64,000 bases of DNA from Ochotona curzoniae (taxonomy: Eukaryota; Chordata; Mammalia; Lagomorpha; Ochotonidae). Below the pieces are notes generated by a model. That model had not been told where the DNA came from and searched no databases. It worked only from the letters and a program-made list of their open reading frames with translations. Shown here piece after piece: positions 21,700 to 31,905 of this stretch; position 1 is the first letter of the stretch, and the number at the start of each line of letters is the position of its first letter. The translations under genes were made by a program, and so were the position numbers. The stretch is taken from assembly GCF_017591425.1 (NCBI RefSeq), contig NW_024467119.1:27687001-27751000 (forward strand). Reading direction: 5' to 3'.

Positions 21700-21976
21700 G
21701 GGCCAGCATGGTGGCCCCACAAGTTACACCACTGCCTGCATTGCTGACTTTGCATATAGGCACTGTTTGGAAACCCTGCTGCTCTACTTCGGATCCCCCC
21801 TCTTTGCTGATTTTCCTGGGAAACAGCAGCAGTTGGCCCAGAGATCTAGAAGAAGCTCTTGGCTCCTGGGTTAATCCTGATCTAACCCTGACTGTTGTGG
21901 CCATTTGAAAAATAAACCAGTGAGAGAGCTGTCCCTGTTTCTCTCTACTTTCCATATAAAATAATTCCTTTAAAAA
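21700..21976 (+). mobile_element. C-SINE inserted in L1
   Basis: Plus copy (gggccagcatggtggcccca to ataattcctttaaaaaa). The interruption falls inside the 'ttaatatgg ... tgtggaaactgtgc' stretch of the L1, which gives the order of insertion. Confidence 0.8.
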
Positions 21977-22935
21977 ATGTGGAAACTGTGCTAAGAACAT
22001 TGGTAAGCAAGTATCTCTTTGAGTCCCTGTTCTCAGTCCTTTTGAAACAGAATTGCTAGATCATGTGGCTCTGGTAAGCATTTGGAGAATCCATCCAGCT
22101 TGTTTACCCTTTGAATGCAGCATTCTGCATCCTCTCTCCAATCCCGGAGTGCTCCTCTTTCCCTACATCATCACTAGCACCTGTTATTACCCATTTTGGA
22201 GGAATAATAGCAGTCTTAGTGGATGTGAAATGTATTTCACCATAGATCAGATGTGGGTTTCCACTGTGACTACTGATATTGACCAGCTTTTCATGTGCAT
22301 ACTGTATATGAATGTTGATAGAGATACCATTTTTGATTACATGTTTCTTTATGTCCTTTGTCTATTTTTTAGTTGAATTGTCTTGTTATTGAGTTGTAGA
22401 GATCTTTTTTTATATGTTATGTATAATAAACCCCTAGCAGATATATGGTTTGTTCATATTGTCTCTTATTGGTTGTCTTTTTTCCTTTTAACTCAGTTGA
22501 CAGTGTCCTTTGATGCATTAGAATCTTTAATTTTGATGGAATTCGGTTTATTTATTTTTTTTCCTCTTGTTTCCTGTGGCTTTTATGTCATATTTAGAGA
22601 TAGCTGTCAAATTCTAGGTTATGAAGCATTATCACTGTTTTGTTAAAAGTTTTATCATTTCTCTTCTTAAATTTAGGTCTATGATCCTAAGTTCATTTTT
22701 GTTTGTGGATATACGGTTTTCTCAGCATCCATTTATTTTGAAGAGACTGTCCTTTCCCTGTTGAATGGTTTAGTCACCTGAGTTGAAAATTAGCTGGCCG
22801 GGTCGGAATCTGTGAGTTTTTTCCTGGGCTCCTTTTACTTGTATATTCGCCCTTCTTCCAGTATTTTGATTAATGTATTAAATGTTGTGTTTTCTGTTGA
22901 TTGCTTTATTGCTGCTACTGGGTGCCTTTAAAGAT
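21977..22935 (-). mobile_element. LINE-1 relic, ORF2 C-terminal region
   Basis: Continues the L1 in antisense: tctttgagtccctgttctca, gctagatcatgtggctctgg, ttgagttgtagagatctttt, tgacagtgtcctttgatgca, gaagagactgtcctttccct. Reversed ORF2 carries many stops; no active reverse transcriptase here. Confidence 0.8.
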
Positions 22936-22937
22936 GT

Positions 22938-23040
22938 TTCTTATGTGGCTGCAGTTGTGGTGTTCCTGTCCCAGGTGTTTCATTCTGAATCCAGCTCCCT
23001 GCTGATGGCTTGGGAAAGCAGAGAAAGGTGGCCCAATGGC
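22938..23040 (+). mobile_element. C-SINE fragment, plus arm of inverted pair
   Basis: Middle part of a plus copy (gaatccagctccctgctgat, gcttgggaaagcagagaaag, gtggcccaatggcc). It stops abruptly where a minus arm begins. Confidence 0.65.
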
Positions 23041-23156
23041 CAAGCTGAGCAGATCTGAAGGTCAGAGCAGCCGAGACAGGAATAGGTGCCCATATGGTAT
23101 CTTGACACATGCAAAATGAAAACTTTAGCCACTAGGCTACTGTGCCAGATGCAAAC
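23041..23156 (-). mobile_element. C-SINE fragment, minus arm of inverted pair
   Basis: tRNA-like end of a minus copy: gaataggtgcccatatggta, gccactaggctactgtgcca. It is joined tail-to-tail with the plus fragment on its left. Confidence 0.7.
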
Positions 23157-23166
23157 AATTGTGATT

Positions 23167-23700
23167 TTAAATCCATTTCCTTTGTAACAATAAGTTGGTG
23201 GGTTTTTTTTGATTAGTTTGAGATATTTGCCAGATATTACAAATTGAGTTTTTTATTAATATTTTCATATTACTGCAATTTTCCATTTTAAAATTTCTTG
23301 ATATTTCATTCCAAAAGTGTTTCCAAGTCCTGTCTGTGCCTTCTATATACCTATCGATTCTGCCTATTGCTTTTTGGCCTTGTTGCTCACTAAGCATCCT
23401 AACTGAACTGTCGGCCATCTCCTCCTGTGTGATAGAGGCGGCTCCTTTGGATTCCTTTTCCATCACTGCAGCAGGCGTCCTCTTTGCAGAGTGCAGAAGT
23501 GATCTCCTGTGTTGCTTTTTGAAGTCCTGTGTTTCCTTATAAGCATCTTCAGATGAAGCTTTAGAATGTGGCATCCAAAGTCTTTCAACTTGGGTGTCCT
23601 TTTCGACCCTCTCCTCCAGAAGCAGCACGTCTGTTTTCTCTTCCCTCTTTTGAAGCCCGAGTCTGTGTCCTGGGGATCCAGGTAGGTTCTTACACTTTTC
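23167..23700 (-). CDS. unidentified open frame, possible exon or retrocopy
   Basis: The most protein-like frame in the window, not recognised by me. The minus frame is open from about 23697 (in-frame before the first Met at 23628) to a stop at 23167. The Met-started part is 153 residues. The first ~120 residues are rich in K/E/R/Q with few hydrophobics (VEKDTQVERLW, EMADSSVRMLSEQQGQKAI, IEGTDRTWKHFWNEI), which suggests a soluble, helical, coiled-coil-like segment. The last ~45 residues become N/I/K-rich and follow the AT-rich local DNA, so real coding, if any, probably ends near 23300. A second minus frame at 23463-23702 overlaps it. I see no strong splice sites, no poly(A) tail and no clear target-site duplication. 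It could be a decayed retrocopy, a lone exon or chance. Confidence 0.3.
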   Translation of the reverse strand, partial: EKCKNLPGSPGHRLGLQKREEKTDVLLLEERVEKDTQVERLWMPHSKASSEDAYKETQDFKKQHRRSLLHSAKRTPAAVMEKESKGAASITQEEMADSSVRMLSEQQGQKAIGRIDRYIEGTDRTWKHFWNEISRNFKMENCSNMKILIKNSICNIWQISQTNQKKPTNLLLQRKWI

Positions 23701-23704
23701 ATAG

Positions 23705-23830
23705 CACTGGTATGTACTGTATTGTCTGATTATTTCTCTGTTTCTTGTGTGAGAATGTCTTATTTTTCCACTCTGTAGGGCTTTGTGCAGTGGATGGGAT
23801 TACTCTGAAAGTCAGTAGCTTAAAAACAAA
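23705..23830. other. unique DNA
   Basis: Short spacer; nothing identifiable. Confidence 0.4.
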
Positions 23831-23834
23831 ATGG

Positions 23835-24240
23835 AGCGGTTACCGTGACAAATCACAGTGCTTCAGCTGGGTCATCTTGGCTTAGGTTTGCTTACAAGGT
23901 GGCAGTCAAGGTGTTGGCTGGGACTTGAAGAGAGCTGGAAGGCCCAGGATGGCTCACTCACAGGCCTGTTGAGAGAGGCTGCATTTCTTGCTGTCAGACT
24001 CACCTGGGCCCATTGCTACACAAAACAGTAGGTGGAACCAATAAGCATTTAGAAGGCATAAAGTCAGGTCTTAGCGGCTGGAGTGTCCTGGCAACATGGG
24101 AATTGATTTCCTTCAGGAGATTTCTACCCACGAGAGAAGGCACTCGTCAGGGGCTATAATGCCTTTCCTGACCTGCTCACCATGGGTGGGCACTTCTACA
24201 TTTTGTTCCTTTGAAACATGGCAAAGAATATCCCACAATT
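23835..24240 (-). mobile_element. MLT1-like (MaLR) LTR relic
   Basis: Diverged reversed MLT1 pattern: gtcaaggtgttggctgggac, cccaggatggctcactcaca, actcacctgggcccattgct. Ends are uncertain. Confidence 0.4.
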
Positions 24241-24409
24241 AGGACTGTACTTTTGAAGAGAGGAACATCAAAGGTTTTGTGAGTGTGTTGTTTTGTTGCC
24301 CACATAGAATGTAATAGTAATTTATGATCTTCCTTTGGGTCTGAAAAAAATAGGTTACTTTCCCTCCTTGTAAGATGTATTTCCCCACCTGAAAATGGTT
24401 AAATTAAAA

Positions 24410-24716
24410 AAAAAATTTTTTTTTCATTTTATTTGCAAGGCAAATACACACTGAAATAGCAACTCTCCATCCCCTGCTTCACTTCCCAATTGCCTCCAGC
24501 AGTGGAGGCTAAGCCAGACTAAAGTGGGAGTCTGGCACTCAGTCCAGGTCTCCTGTGGGTGGCAGGGACCATGTCCTTTGTCTGTCCCCTACTGTCTCTC
24601 AGGGTGCATGTTAACAGGAAATGGTGCGTGGGACTCGAATGTAGACACTTTGGTATGAAATCCAGGTTCGGACATCATAAACAGTATCTTAACTTCCATG
24701 CTGAGTACCAGCTCTC
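24410..24716 (-). mobile_element. C-SINE, diverged
   Basis: Minus copy: tttcattttatttgcaaggc, ggtctcctgtgggtggcagg, 5' end ccatgctgagtaccagctct. Confidence 0.75.
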
Positions 24717-25110
24717 TTAAAAATTTTTCTGGAAGTATGCTTTCACTAAATTCCTTTACTTGCTTGTGATGATACAGAATGGTTTAATTAGATGTATTGT
24801 TTAAAGGAACTCATTATTACTTAAATGTTCTTTATTTTTTATTGAAAAGTCAGATGTGACACAGGACTCAGTATCTAAAGCTTTAAGATCTTTTAGAATT
24901 TAAAATCTTTAAGAAATGAAGAATCTAATTTGTATTGTGTACTTTTAAGAGAGCAAATCTTGAATGGTCACCTAAATTGGTATCGTGAAACACAGTTGAA
25001 ATTAAAAAAAAAATTAGTTTTTTTTAACCTAATATACTTTGCTTGTTCAAGAAAAATTTTAGTCCCTAGTATATATAGTCCCTAAAATATGTAGCATGCA
25101 TATACATTTT
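24717..25110. other. AT-rich unique DNA
   Basis: No feature seen. A/T homopolymers at 25002-25025. Confidence 0.4.
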
Positions 25111-26010
25111 CCAAGGTGTTAAATGTGTGTCAGTGAACAAAAAAGACATGCTCTATCCATATGGAGTTTATGACTAGTTGTATAGCTAAATTATAAATTA
25201 GATAAATAAGTATTTACCATTATTGACATGCTGTTTGTGGAAGAAATGATCATGATGATGTGATAGTAGGTTCAGGAAATGCAAAAGTATTTCTTCATTT
25301 TTGAGAAAAGGCTTGTTAAGAGAGGTGACCTTGAAGCTGAGAACTAAAGATTGTCTTTGCCAGGAACTTAGTGGAAGAGGGAAGACCCTGCAGTGTGAAC
25401 AGTTGGTGTGTTTGGAGTTGAAAGGATGCCTGGAGATGTCTGAGGGGAGAGCGGAATGAAGCCCAAGCAGTAGAAACCAAGCAGATTATTAGAGCTTAAG
25501 GCTCATGATAGGAAACACAGATTTTGTTCAGCAGTTCTAAAACCACTGTGTTGACCCTACAACTTTCAGTTTCTGTTTTAACCAAAAACAATTAAAATAA
25601 TTATTAAAAAATATATCTTAGGTGCAAAAGAGAGGAAAACAAGGCAAAAAAGAAACTGGGAAAATTGTAAAGAGACAATGTGGTAGTCCAAGTAAAAGAT
25701 GATGCCATCTTGATCTAAAGTGATGGGAGAGGAAAGATTGGCTTTGAAATCTGTAGGTAGAACAAGTGGAAGCGACTGTGAAGTGTTTGGGGAGGGTACA
25801 ATGCAAGGACGGTACCTCCCGTTTGGCTGGAGCAAATGGGTCAATGCTAAGAGGGGACCCAAGGGTTTATTTTTGAATGTGTTCATTGTTGTGATACCTG
25901 CAAGTCATCCTGTGAAGATGTTAGGCAATAGCTCTGTAGTCCTGGAGCTTAGACACTGGAGAAAGCAAGATACAGAGTGTATTGACAGGCATTTTGGGGG
26001 GAGGATAGAT
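25110..26010 (+). mobile_element. LINE-2 relic, internal part
   Basis: Sense-strand L2. The series gttaagagaggtgaccttga, agctgagaactaaagattgt, ggatgcctggagatgtctga, gtagtccaagtaaaagatga, gaggaaagattggctttgaa, ctggagcttagacactggag follows the L2 consensus in order. About 0.9 kb remains. The 132-codon frame at 25720-26118 is a by-product and lacks reverse-transcriptase motifs. Confidence 0.65.
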
Positions 26011-26225
26011 CTAGGCACTCTAGCTTTCAGATTTTGTATGCTTGGGCCACATTCTCCCATTCTTGCTTGCTTTACAACAATAACAAAAAAGTTTGGTTTA
26101 TTTATTTCAATGTCATAGATGCTTTCTTTCCTTATTTTTAAAATGTAAGCAGTGCTGTAATATACACCAAATGAGTTTAAATCTCCACCTGACTGATCAT
26201 GTGTTGAATGAATATCAAGGTTTCT
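26011..26225. other. unique DNA
   Basis: Short gene-free spacer. Confidence 0.4.
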
Positions 26226-26350
26226 TCCTAAGGGACTTGCCTCTCCATACCTCCATTTCTGTATCTGCTCAATGGAATGTAAACAGCATTGTTTTAGAAA
26301 TTAGATGAGATTATTTACTTAACATGTCTAGGACGGTGTGGTGTCCATGG
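26225..26350 (+). mobile_element. MIR relic
   Basis: aagggacttgcctctccata, tctgtatctgctcaatggaa and ttagatgagattatttactt follow the MIR 3' half. Confidence 0.5.
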
Positions 26351-26489
26351 CCCGGGTTTTGCTCTTCATGTTTGTCTATGAGCAGCAGAGTACTCTGAGA
26401 CAGAGGTATCCCATTTAATGCATATGTTCTCTACTCTTAAGTGGCTCTAAGTACATGGATAAATAGACTCCTAGAGTGTGTGGGTGATT

Positions 26490-26825
26490 CTTCATTTGTT
26501 CTAACTCCTAAAACAAGTACTGTAGACTGGGTAGCTCATGATGACAGAGATTGATTTCTGGAAGGTGTAAGATTATAGGACCCATATATTTCACGTGTGT
26601 GAGGATTCCCTTCCAGGTTCCTAGACAGTGCATTGTTGCTGTGTCCTCACATGGTGGAGAGGGCAAAGGAGCTAACTTGGCCCTCTTTGATAAAAGGGCA
26701 GGGCATGCATCAATCCATGCATTAGTGCTGTGTTGCCTAAGCTCACAACCCCAGTAAGGCCCTGAACATTATCATCTTGACTGTGGGTGTTAGCATTTCA
26801 ATGTTTCAGTTATTTATGAGGCCAA
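26490..26825 (-). mobile_element. MLT1-like (MaLR) LTR relic
   Basis: tagactgggtagctcatgat, gctgtgtcctcacatggtgg, ataaaagggcagggcatgca and a terminal gggtgttagcatttcaatg match reversed MLT1 in order. Confidence 0.6.
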
Positions 26826-27780
26826 AGGAAATAGGTTTGGATAGATACAGTTATAAAGCACATCATTGTGTATATAGCATAGTTTTATATTGTATATAGA
26901 TTATAAGGCATATATTCTTTGCTAAATGCTCATATTACTGTTTCTGTCTTTAGTTTCTCAGCTTGTTATAACTCTGCCACTTACAGGGATGATTGCTTAA
27001 ATAATGATGGTTTAAGATAAAAATTTGTTTTGAAATATTCCTGAAGTCTAACATGTCAGAGGATAGGTTGAAACAATGTTATAAACATTCTTATGTATTA
27101 AGTCTTTTAATATTATTAATGTAGAATTTTAAATTTTCATACTAAATAGTTCATTGTCAGATACAAAGTTGGATGGCTTGGGGCTTTTTGGGTGAAGATG
27201 TTTAATTTGAATTTATGAGATCTGTCTCTAGATTTTCCTTTTGATCTCTTCCTTTTCTCTTCTTCCTTTTACCCTGCCCCCTCTTCCTTCTAAACAAAAA
27301 GGTATAACTTGTTCTTCTTTTGTGCTCTACTATGGAAAATATACTAAGGTTTTAATATTTGAATTGTATGAACTTTGACGTTTTCAGTTGCTCTGAAGTA
27401 TGTGATCTTGTAACACCAAAGGGAAAACATTTATTCTCTGTGTGTTGTCTTAGATTTCATCAAATTTGTCATATCTGGAAAGTTTCCTGAAAAGGTATTA
27501 GGAAAGGATAATGAACTTGCTTTATTTCCCAGTGAGAAATTTTAACTGTCACCTAAATGTACACAGTGTGGTCACCATTGTTTTGTTCCAAATGTGTATT
27601 TTTATCTTCTTGCAAAGGAAGAATGACAAAAAGAGAGAACTGTCCACTGATTTTCTCCCCAGATGATGCTGGGCCAGGCCGAAATTAGAAACCTGAAATC
27701 CTGTCTCCCCTTTCCCTTCCGCTAATGCAGCATTGAGTAAGAAATTCTGTTCGGTATAGGAATCACAAACCAATTACTTA
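26826..27780. other. AT-rich unique DNA
   Basis: No gene or named repeat seen. A CT-rich patch at 27240-27290 is not a SINE tail. Confidence 0.4.
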
Positions 27781-28110
27781 AAAAAAAAAAAAGATTTGTT
27801 TATTTTTATTTGAAAGGCAGATTTTTATAGAAACAAGGAGAAACAAAGAGGCCTTCCATTTACTAGCTCACTCCCACATGGCCACAATGGCTGGGGCTAA
27901 ATTGATCCAAAATCAGGAGCTTCTTTGAAGTCTGCTACATAGGTGCAGTGGTCCAAGGACTTAAGCCATCCTCTGCTGCTTTCCCAGGCTATAATCAGTA
28001 AGTGGGATTGGAAGTGGAACAGCTGGGACACGGCTTGTGCCAATATGGGATGCCAGTGCCACACAAAGGTAGAGGATCAGCCTTCTTTGCCATTGTACTG
28101 GCCACAACTG
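27781..28110 (-). mobile_element. C-SINE
   Basis: Minus copy beginning with an A-run and aagatttgtttatttttatt. Body ctgctgctttcccaggctat; 5' end at gccattgtactggcc. A younger copy lies 70 bases downstream. Confidence 0.82.
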
Positions 28111-28164
28111 ATTTACTTTTTATTAATGAATTTATATGTTAATAGAATGAGATACTGTGTGATT

Positions 28165-28179
28165 ATTTCATCAATTTTC
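28165..28179. repeat. target-site duplication, left copy
   Basis: ATTTCATCAATTTTC, identical to 28518-28532. Confidence 0.95.
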
Positions 28180-28517
28180 TTTTTTTTTTTTAAAGATTTA
28201 TTTTTATTATTTTTTCATTGGAAAGGCGGATATACAGAGAGGAGAGACAGAGAGGAAGATCTTCCGTCCAATGATTCACTCCCCAAGTGAGCGCAACGGG
28301 CCGATACTATGCCGATCCGAAGCCAGGAGCCTCTTCCGGGTCTCCCACGTGGGTGCAGGTTCCCAAAGCTTTTGGGCCGTCCTCAACTGCTTTCCCAGGC
28401 CACAGGCAGGGAGCTGGAAGGGAAGCGGGGCTGCCGGGATTAGAACCGGCGCCCATATGGGATCCCGGGCGTGCAAGGCGAGGACCTTTAACCACTTGCG
28501 CCACTGCGCCGGGCCCA
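28180..28517 (-). mobile_element. young, full-length C-SINE
   Basis: One of the best-preserved copies: perfect 15-bp target-site duplication, intact T-run tail, gcgccactgcgccgggccc at the 5' end. On the minus strand the B box (GGTTCTAATCC, complement of 28437-28447) and A-box region (28492-28503) are intact. It is therefore among the most recent insertions here and a good guide to the local subfamily consensus. Frames within it (28271-28618 and its shadows) are not genes. Confidence 0.95.
28437..28447 (-). promoter_or_regulatory. RNA polymerase III B box (SINE)
   Basis: GGTTCTAATCC on the minus strand fits the tRNA-gene B-box consensus GGTTCGANTCC with one difference. Confidence 0.7.
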
Positions 28518-28532
28518 ATTTCATCAATTTTC
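28518..28532. repeat. target-site duplication, right copy
   Basis: Identical partner of 28165-28179. Confidence 0.95.
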
Positions 28533-28666
28533 AAGAACACTTTTTTTTTTTCTTATTTTTAAGGAATTTTGAAGCTAGACTGCATCTTTTAGTAATTGGA
28601 AGTGTAGTTTCATGGTGATGCATAAAATAGCAATAGTCTTACTGGTGTCTTAGACTTCGTGGTAGT

Positions 28667-29005
28667 CTTGGAGCCAGTGTTATGCTTAGCAGGTTAGGCC
28701 ATTGCCTGTGATGGCAACATCCAATATGGACACGCTTTTGAGTTCCAGCTGCTTCCTCTGTCATCCAGCTCTCTTTCTCAGCTGCCTGAGAAAGCAGGTG
28801 GAAGATAGATCAAGTGGTTAGTCCCATACTGTTCATGCTGGAGATCCGAAAGAAGCTCCTGGCTCCAGGTTGCATCCTAGCCTGGTCTACCCTCCCACCC
28901 CCCATAAGTGATCCAGTAGGTAGAAGGGTGGAGGATCTTCTTTTTCTCTCGCTTTTCTCTGTAACTCACCTTTCAATTAAATAAATTTCTAAGAATAAGA
29001 AAAAA
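28667..29005 (+). mobile_element. C-SINE
   Basis: Plus copy from ggagccagtgttatgcttag to caattaaataaatttctaag. It carries an extra C-run at about 28893-28902. Confidence 0.8.
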
Positions 29006-29164
29006 AGAAATTATGGTAGTATTGTGCAGTGATTTAATTGATTGAGTTACTTCATGTTCCTGTGAAGTTAGGGTCATTTTTAAAGATCAGGTCATGAATT
29101 TTCAATTGTTTCCAACTTGATAGTAAAGGTAGCATATGGATCGGCAAGTTTTTCCCTAAAACAT

Positions 29165-29545
29165 CTGTCTTGGTCCATTGGGGCTTCTGTAGCAAAAGTA
29201 CATTGGGTTAAGTGGCTTACACACAATGAATAATTTTTACCTCAGAGTTCTGGAGGCTGGGCTTTCTGGTATTTAGGTACAGGAACATTTTGTTTTTTGA
29301 TCAGGATCCTCTTCCTAGAGGGCCTTCTTTTCATCATGACTCCATATGGTAGGGAGGACCAGCGAGTGTTCTCAGGTCTCTATTTTAAGGGCTCCGTTTT
29401 GATTGATAAGGACTTCAGTTTCTTGAGCTAATCACCAGTCAAGAGCTTCTCCTGTTACTGCTATCATACTGTAGGTTAGGATTTTTACCTGGGAAAGAGG
29501 AACCCAAGGACTGCAGCACATGCATTCAGACCGTAGCAAGACCAC
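29165..29545 (-). mobile_element. MLT1-like (MaLR) LTR relic
   Basis: ccattggggcttctgtagca, cagagttctggaggctgggc, gctaatcaccagtcaagagc, gtaggttaggatttttacct and attcagaccgtagcaag trace reversed MLT1 end to end. Confidence 0.65.
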
Positions 29546-30125
29546 ATGGTAGATACAGTCTTTGTGGGCCGTCAGGTCTCTCTTGCAGTTCCTAAACCAT
29601 GCTGCTGTCGCACAAAAGCGGCCTTACACTTCACAAGCAAGCATGGCTGTGTTCCAGTAGAACTTACAAAAACAATTGGTCCTCTAGGCTGGTTTTCCCA
29701 CTCCTATGGAATATGTATTGATCGAATAATTTTAGAAATGTTCTCTTAGAATATTCTCCTAGATCAAATTTGAGCCTTCCCCCATGTGTTGTAGCTCTGA
29801 TTAAAAAAAATCCTGACCATTGCCAGATTTATTCCATTTGTTTACATGTCGTTCAAAAATAATCATGCTTAGATTCATAACCCAGTATATATTTTATCTT
29901 TCTCTGTGTAGGTGATCTTTGGTACAAGTTTGCTGTCTACCTTAGCAGGCACTTTCCATTTTTGTTTTGTTTGTTCCTACACAGGTAAGCTAAAATAAGT
30001 GAGCAAGTAACAGATCACCAAGATTTACTCAGTTCTCTGTCTTGTCAGGAATGGTACCAGGAAGTCAGGACCTTTAGTCGCGTGCTAATAGAGTTGAGTT
30101 GAAGCGGCAACATAATGACATTGAA
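29546..30125. other. unique DNA
   Basis: No gene seen; the 67-codon frame at 29546-29749 has no family features. Confidence 0.4.
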
Positions 30126-30127
30126 TC

Positions 30128-30223
30128 TGAGAGGTAGTGCAGTGATATCATTAAGAGCACCAATGCTGGAGCTAGACAGCAGGGTTTTCTACAACTTGTA
30201 CCACTTATTAGCTTTGAGGCTAG
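30128..30223 (+). mobile_element. MIR relic, left part
   Basis: gtgcagtgatatcattaaga, ccaatgctggagctagacag, ccacttattagctttgaggc match the MIR 5' and core. A SINE interrupts it. Confidence 0.75.
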
Positions 30224-30529
30224 TTTTTTTTTTAAGATTTATTTATTTTAAAGGTACAGTTCAAGAGAGAGGGGGTGAAGACTGAGATCTTCTGTGTGCT
30301 GTTTCCCTCCCCCCCGCCGCCCCCGAGCTGGGCTTGTGTGAAGCCAGGAGCCAAGAGCTTTTTGTGGGTCTTCCACATAGGTGCATGGGCCCAAGCACTT
30401 GGACCATCTTCCACTTCTGTCCCTGATGCACCGTCAGGGAAGGGAGCTGGATCGAAAGTGGGGCAGCCATATGTAATGCTGGCAGCACTTCGTCTGCCTT
30501 ACTGGCTGTGCCACAGTGCTGCCCTGAGA
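30224..30529 (-). mobile_element. C-SINE inserted in MIR
   Basis: Minus copy (ttttttttaagatttattta ... ctggctgtgccacagtgctg). A C-run at 30309-30324 is odd for the family and reads like local expansion. The two MIR halves join precisely across it. Confidence 0.85.
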
Positions 30530-30600
30530 ATAATGATTTAACCTCTCAATTGTCTTACTGTCTTTAGTGCTGCATTAGCAAAATTCATGAGACATGGCAA
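30530..30600 (+). mobile_element. MIR relic, right part
   Basis: gatttaacctctcaattgtc continues the MIR core after the SINE. Confidence 0.65.
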
Positions 30601-30609
30601 TTTGTAAAC

Positions 30610-30900
30610 ATTGGATGTTCATTGGGTTCATCATTTTGGAGGTTAGGGAATCTAATAGCATGGCAGTGGCACTTGGGAAAGGTATAAATGTTGCATAACA
30701 TGGTAGAAAGGCCTCGCATGAAGACAGGGCACACACAGAACAATGCACTTTTGTAATGAGGGAATTATTCCATTAGATTATGTGATAAAGGCATTAATGT
30801 CACTGCCTAATCACCTCTTAAAGGCTTGATTCTCAATAGTGCTACCAAGACAGATAACTGTCGATGTAAGTTTTTTAGGGACATTCAAATCTGTGTCTCC
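30610..30900 (-). mobile_element. MLT1-like (MaLR) LTR relic
   Basis: cattttggaggttagggaat, cctaatcacctcttaaaggc and ttagggacattcaaatctgt match reversed MLT1, with a shortened middle. Confidence 0.5.
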
Positions 30901-30904
30901 GTTT

Positions 30905-31035
30905 CCCCTGTAAACGTGGATGGGAGCAGTGCTTATCCCACGGGATTTGGGAGGGATTAAGTGAACTGTCTTAAGTATCCTAAATGGATGAAAAAGCTAG
31001 TTCTGGCATGAGCTATGTAGTACCGGGAAAGATTT
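30905..31035 (+). mobile_element. possible MIR 3' fragment
   Basis: gggagggattaagtgaactg and tctggcatgagctatgtagt recall the MIR 3' end. Weak. Confidence 0.35.
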
Positions 31036-31805
31036 GTGATTATTGAATTTAAGTAACAGTAATTTGCCATTTAAAGTGATCAACAAGGAACTTTTGGTCA
31101 ATAATTAATATTTGATTCCTTTTTAGTTTGCCATGATATATGTAATGTACAAAATCTTTTTCTCTGTTTCACAACAACTAACCTAGTACCTCACTGTCAT
31201 TACAAGAGATGTGGATTTATATTTTCATTTGTTGTGTTAATTTTCTAGTCATTCTCATATTTCCAGTAAGTCTAATTTCTTTGATTTTGAGAAAATATCT
31301 CCTTGTGATTTTCCCAACAGAGAATGCTGTAATTATATACAGATAGGTTTAACTTTGTTAGACGTCATAATATGCTGGTTTAATAACAGACCTATGTTGA
31401 TGATTAAAATGCTGGTAACACAATTGTAGAGCAGTTTTGACCGCTTTCTTTTTTCATCACACTTGTGAGGTATAAATTTATTTTAATTTCTAATAGTAAA
31501 AGAATGCCTCTTCACTTATATTTCTGTGCTCACATATTTCTTGTATTAGATTGAGGCATCAAAATTATTGAGACTTTGCCCTTTCTGTCCTAGCAAAAAT
31601 GGCGATTTTATTTGACTTGAGTAAGACCCTTTGTTTTCTTCGAAACATTTTTCTATCCTTTGTGATTTGGGTTGGTTGTAGCAGTTTCTGACTTTCATGC
31701 AAGCAGCAACATAATTAACTTTATTTGTTTCAGTTTTAAACTCTGATTGCATACATCCCCTGGGAGAGTTTGAGGACTGCCAGAGGTGGGGAGAAGCTAT
31801 TGGGT
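31036..31805. other. AT-rich unique DNA
   Basis: Nothing identifiable. The minus frame 31546-31890 (114 codons) runs into the MIR-like piece beyond and has no family features. Confidence 0.4.
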
Positions 31806-31807
31806 TT

Positions 31808-31905
31808 TTATTGTTAACCTGAAAGAGACATGTTTGTAAATGGCAGAGCCAGAATCTGAATGCTTGTTGGGACCTAACTCCGGGGACCACCTGATATCCC
31901 TGCTC
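31808..31905 (-). mobile_element. MIR fragment
   Basis: atggcagagccagaatctga plus flanks is the reversed MIR core (ggcagagccgggattcgaac type). Confidence 0.5.

Noticed and set aside
25720..26118. 132-codon plus frame
   Set aside because: Overlaps the LINE-2 body and lacks reverse-transcriptase motifs; best explained as a chance frame.
28271..28618. 115-codon plus frame and shadows on the minus strand
   Set aside because: Almost entirely inside a young tRNA-derived SINE.
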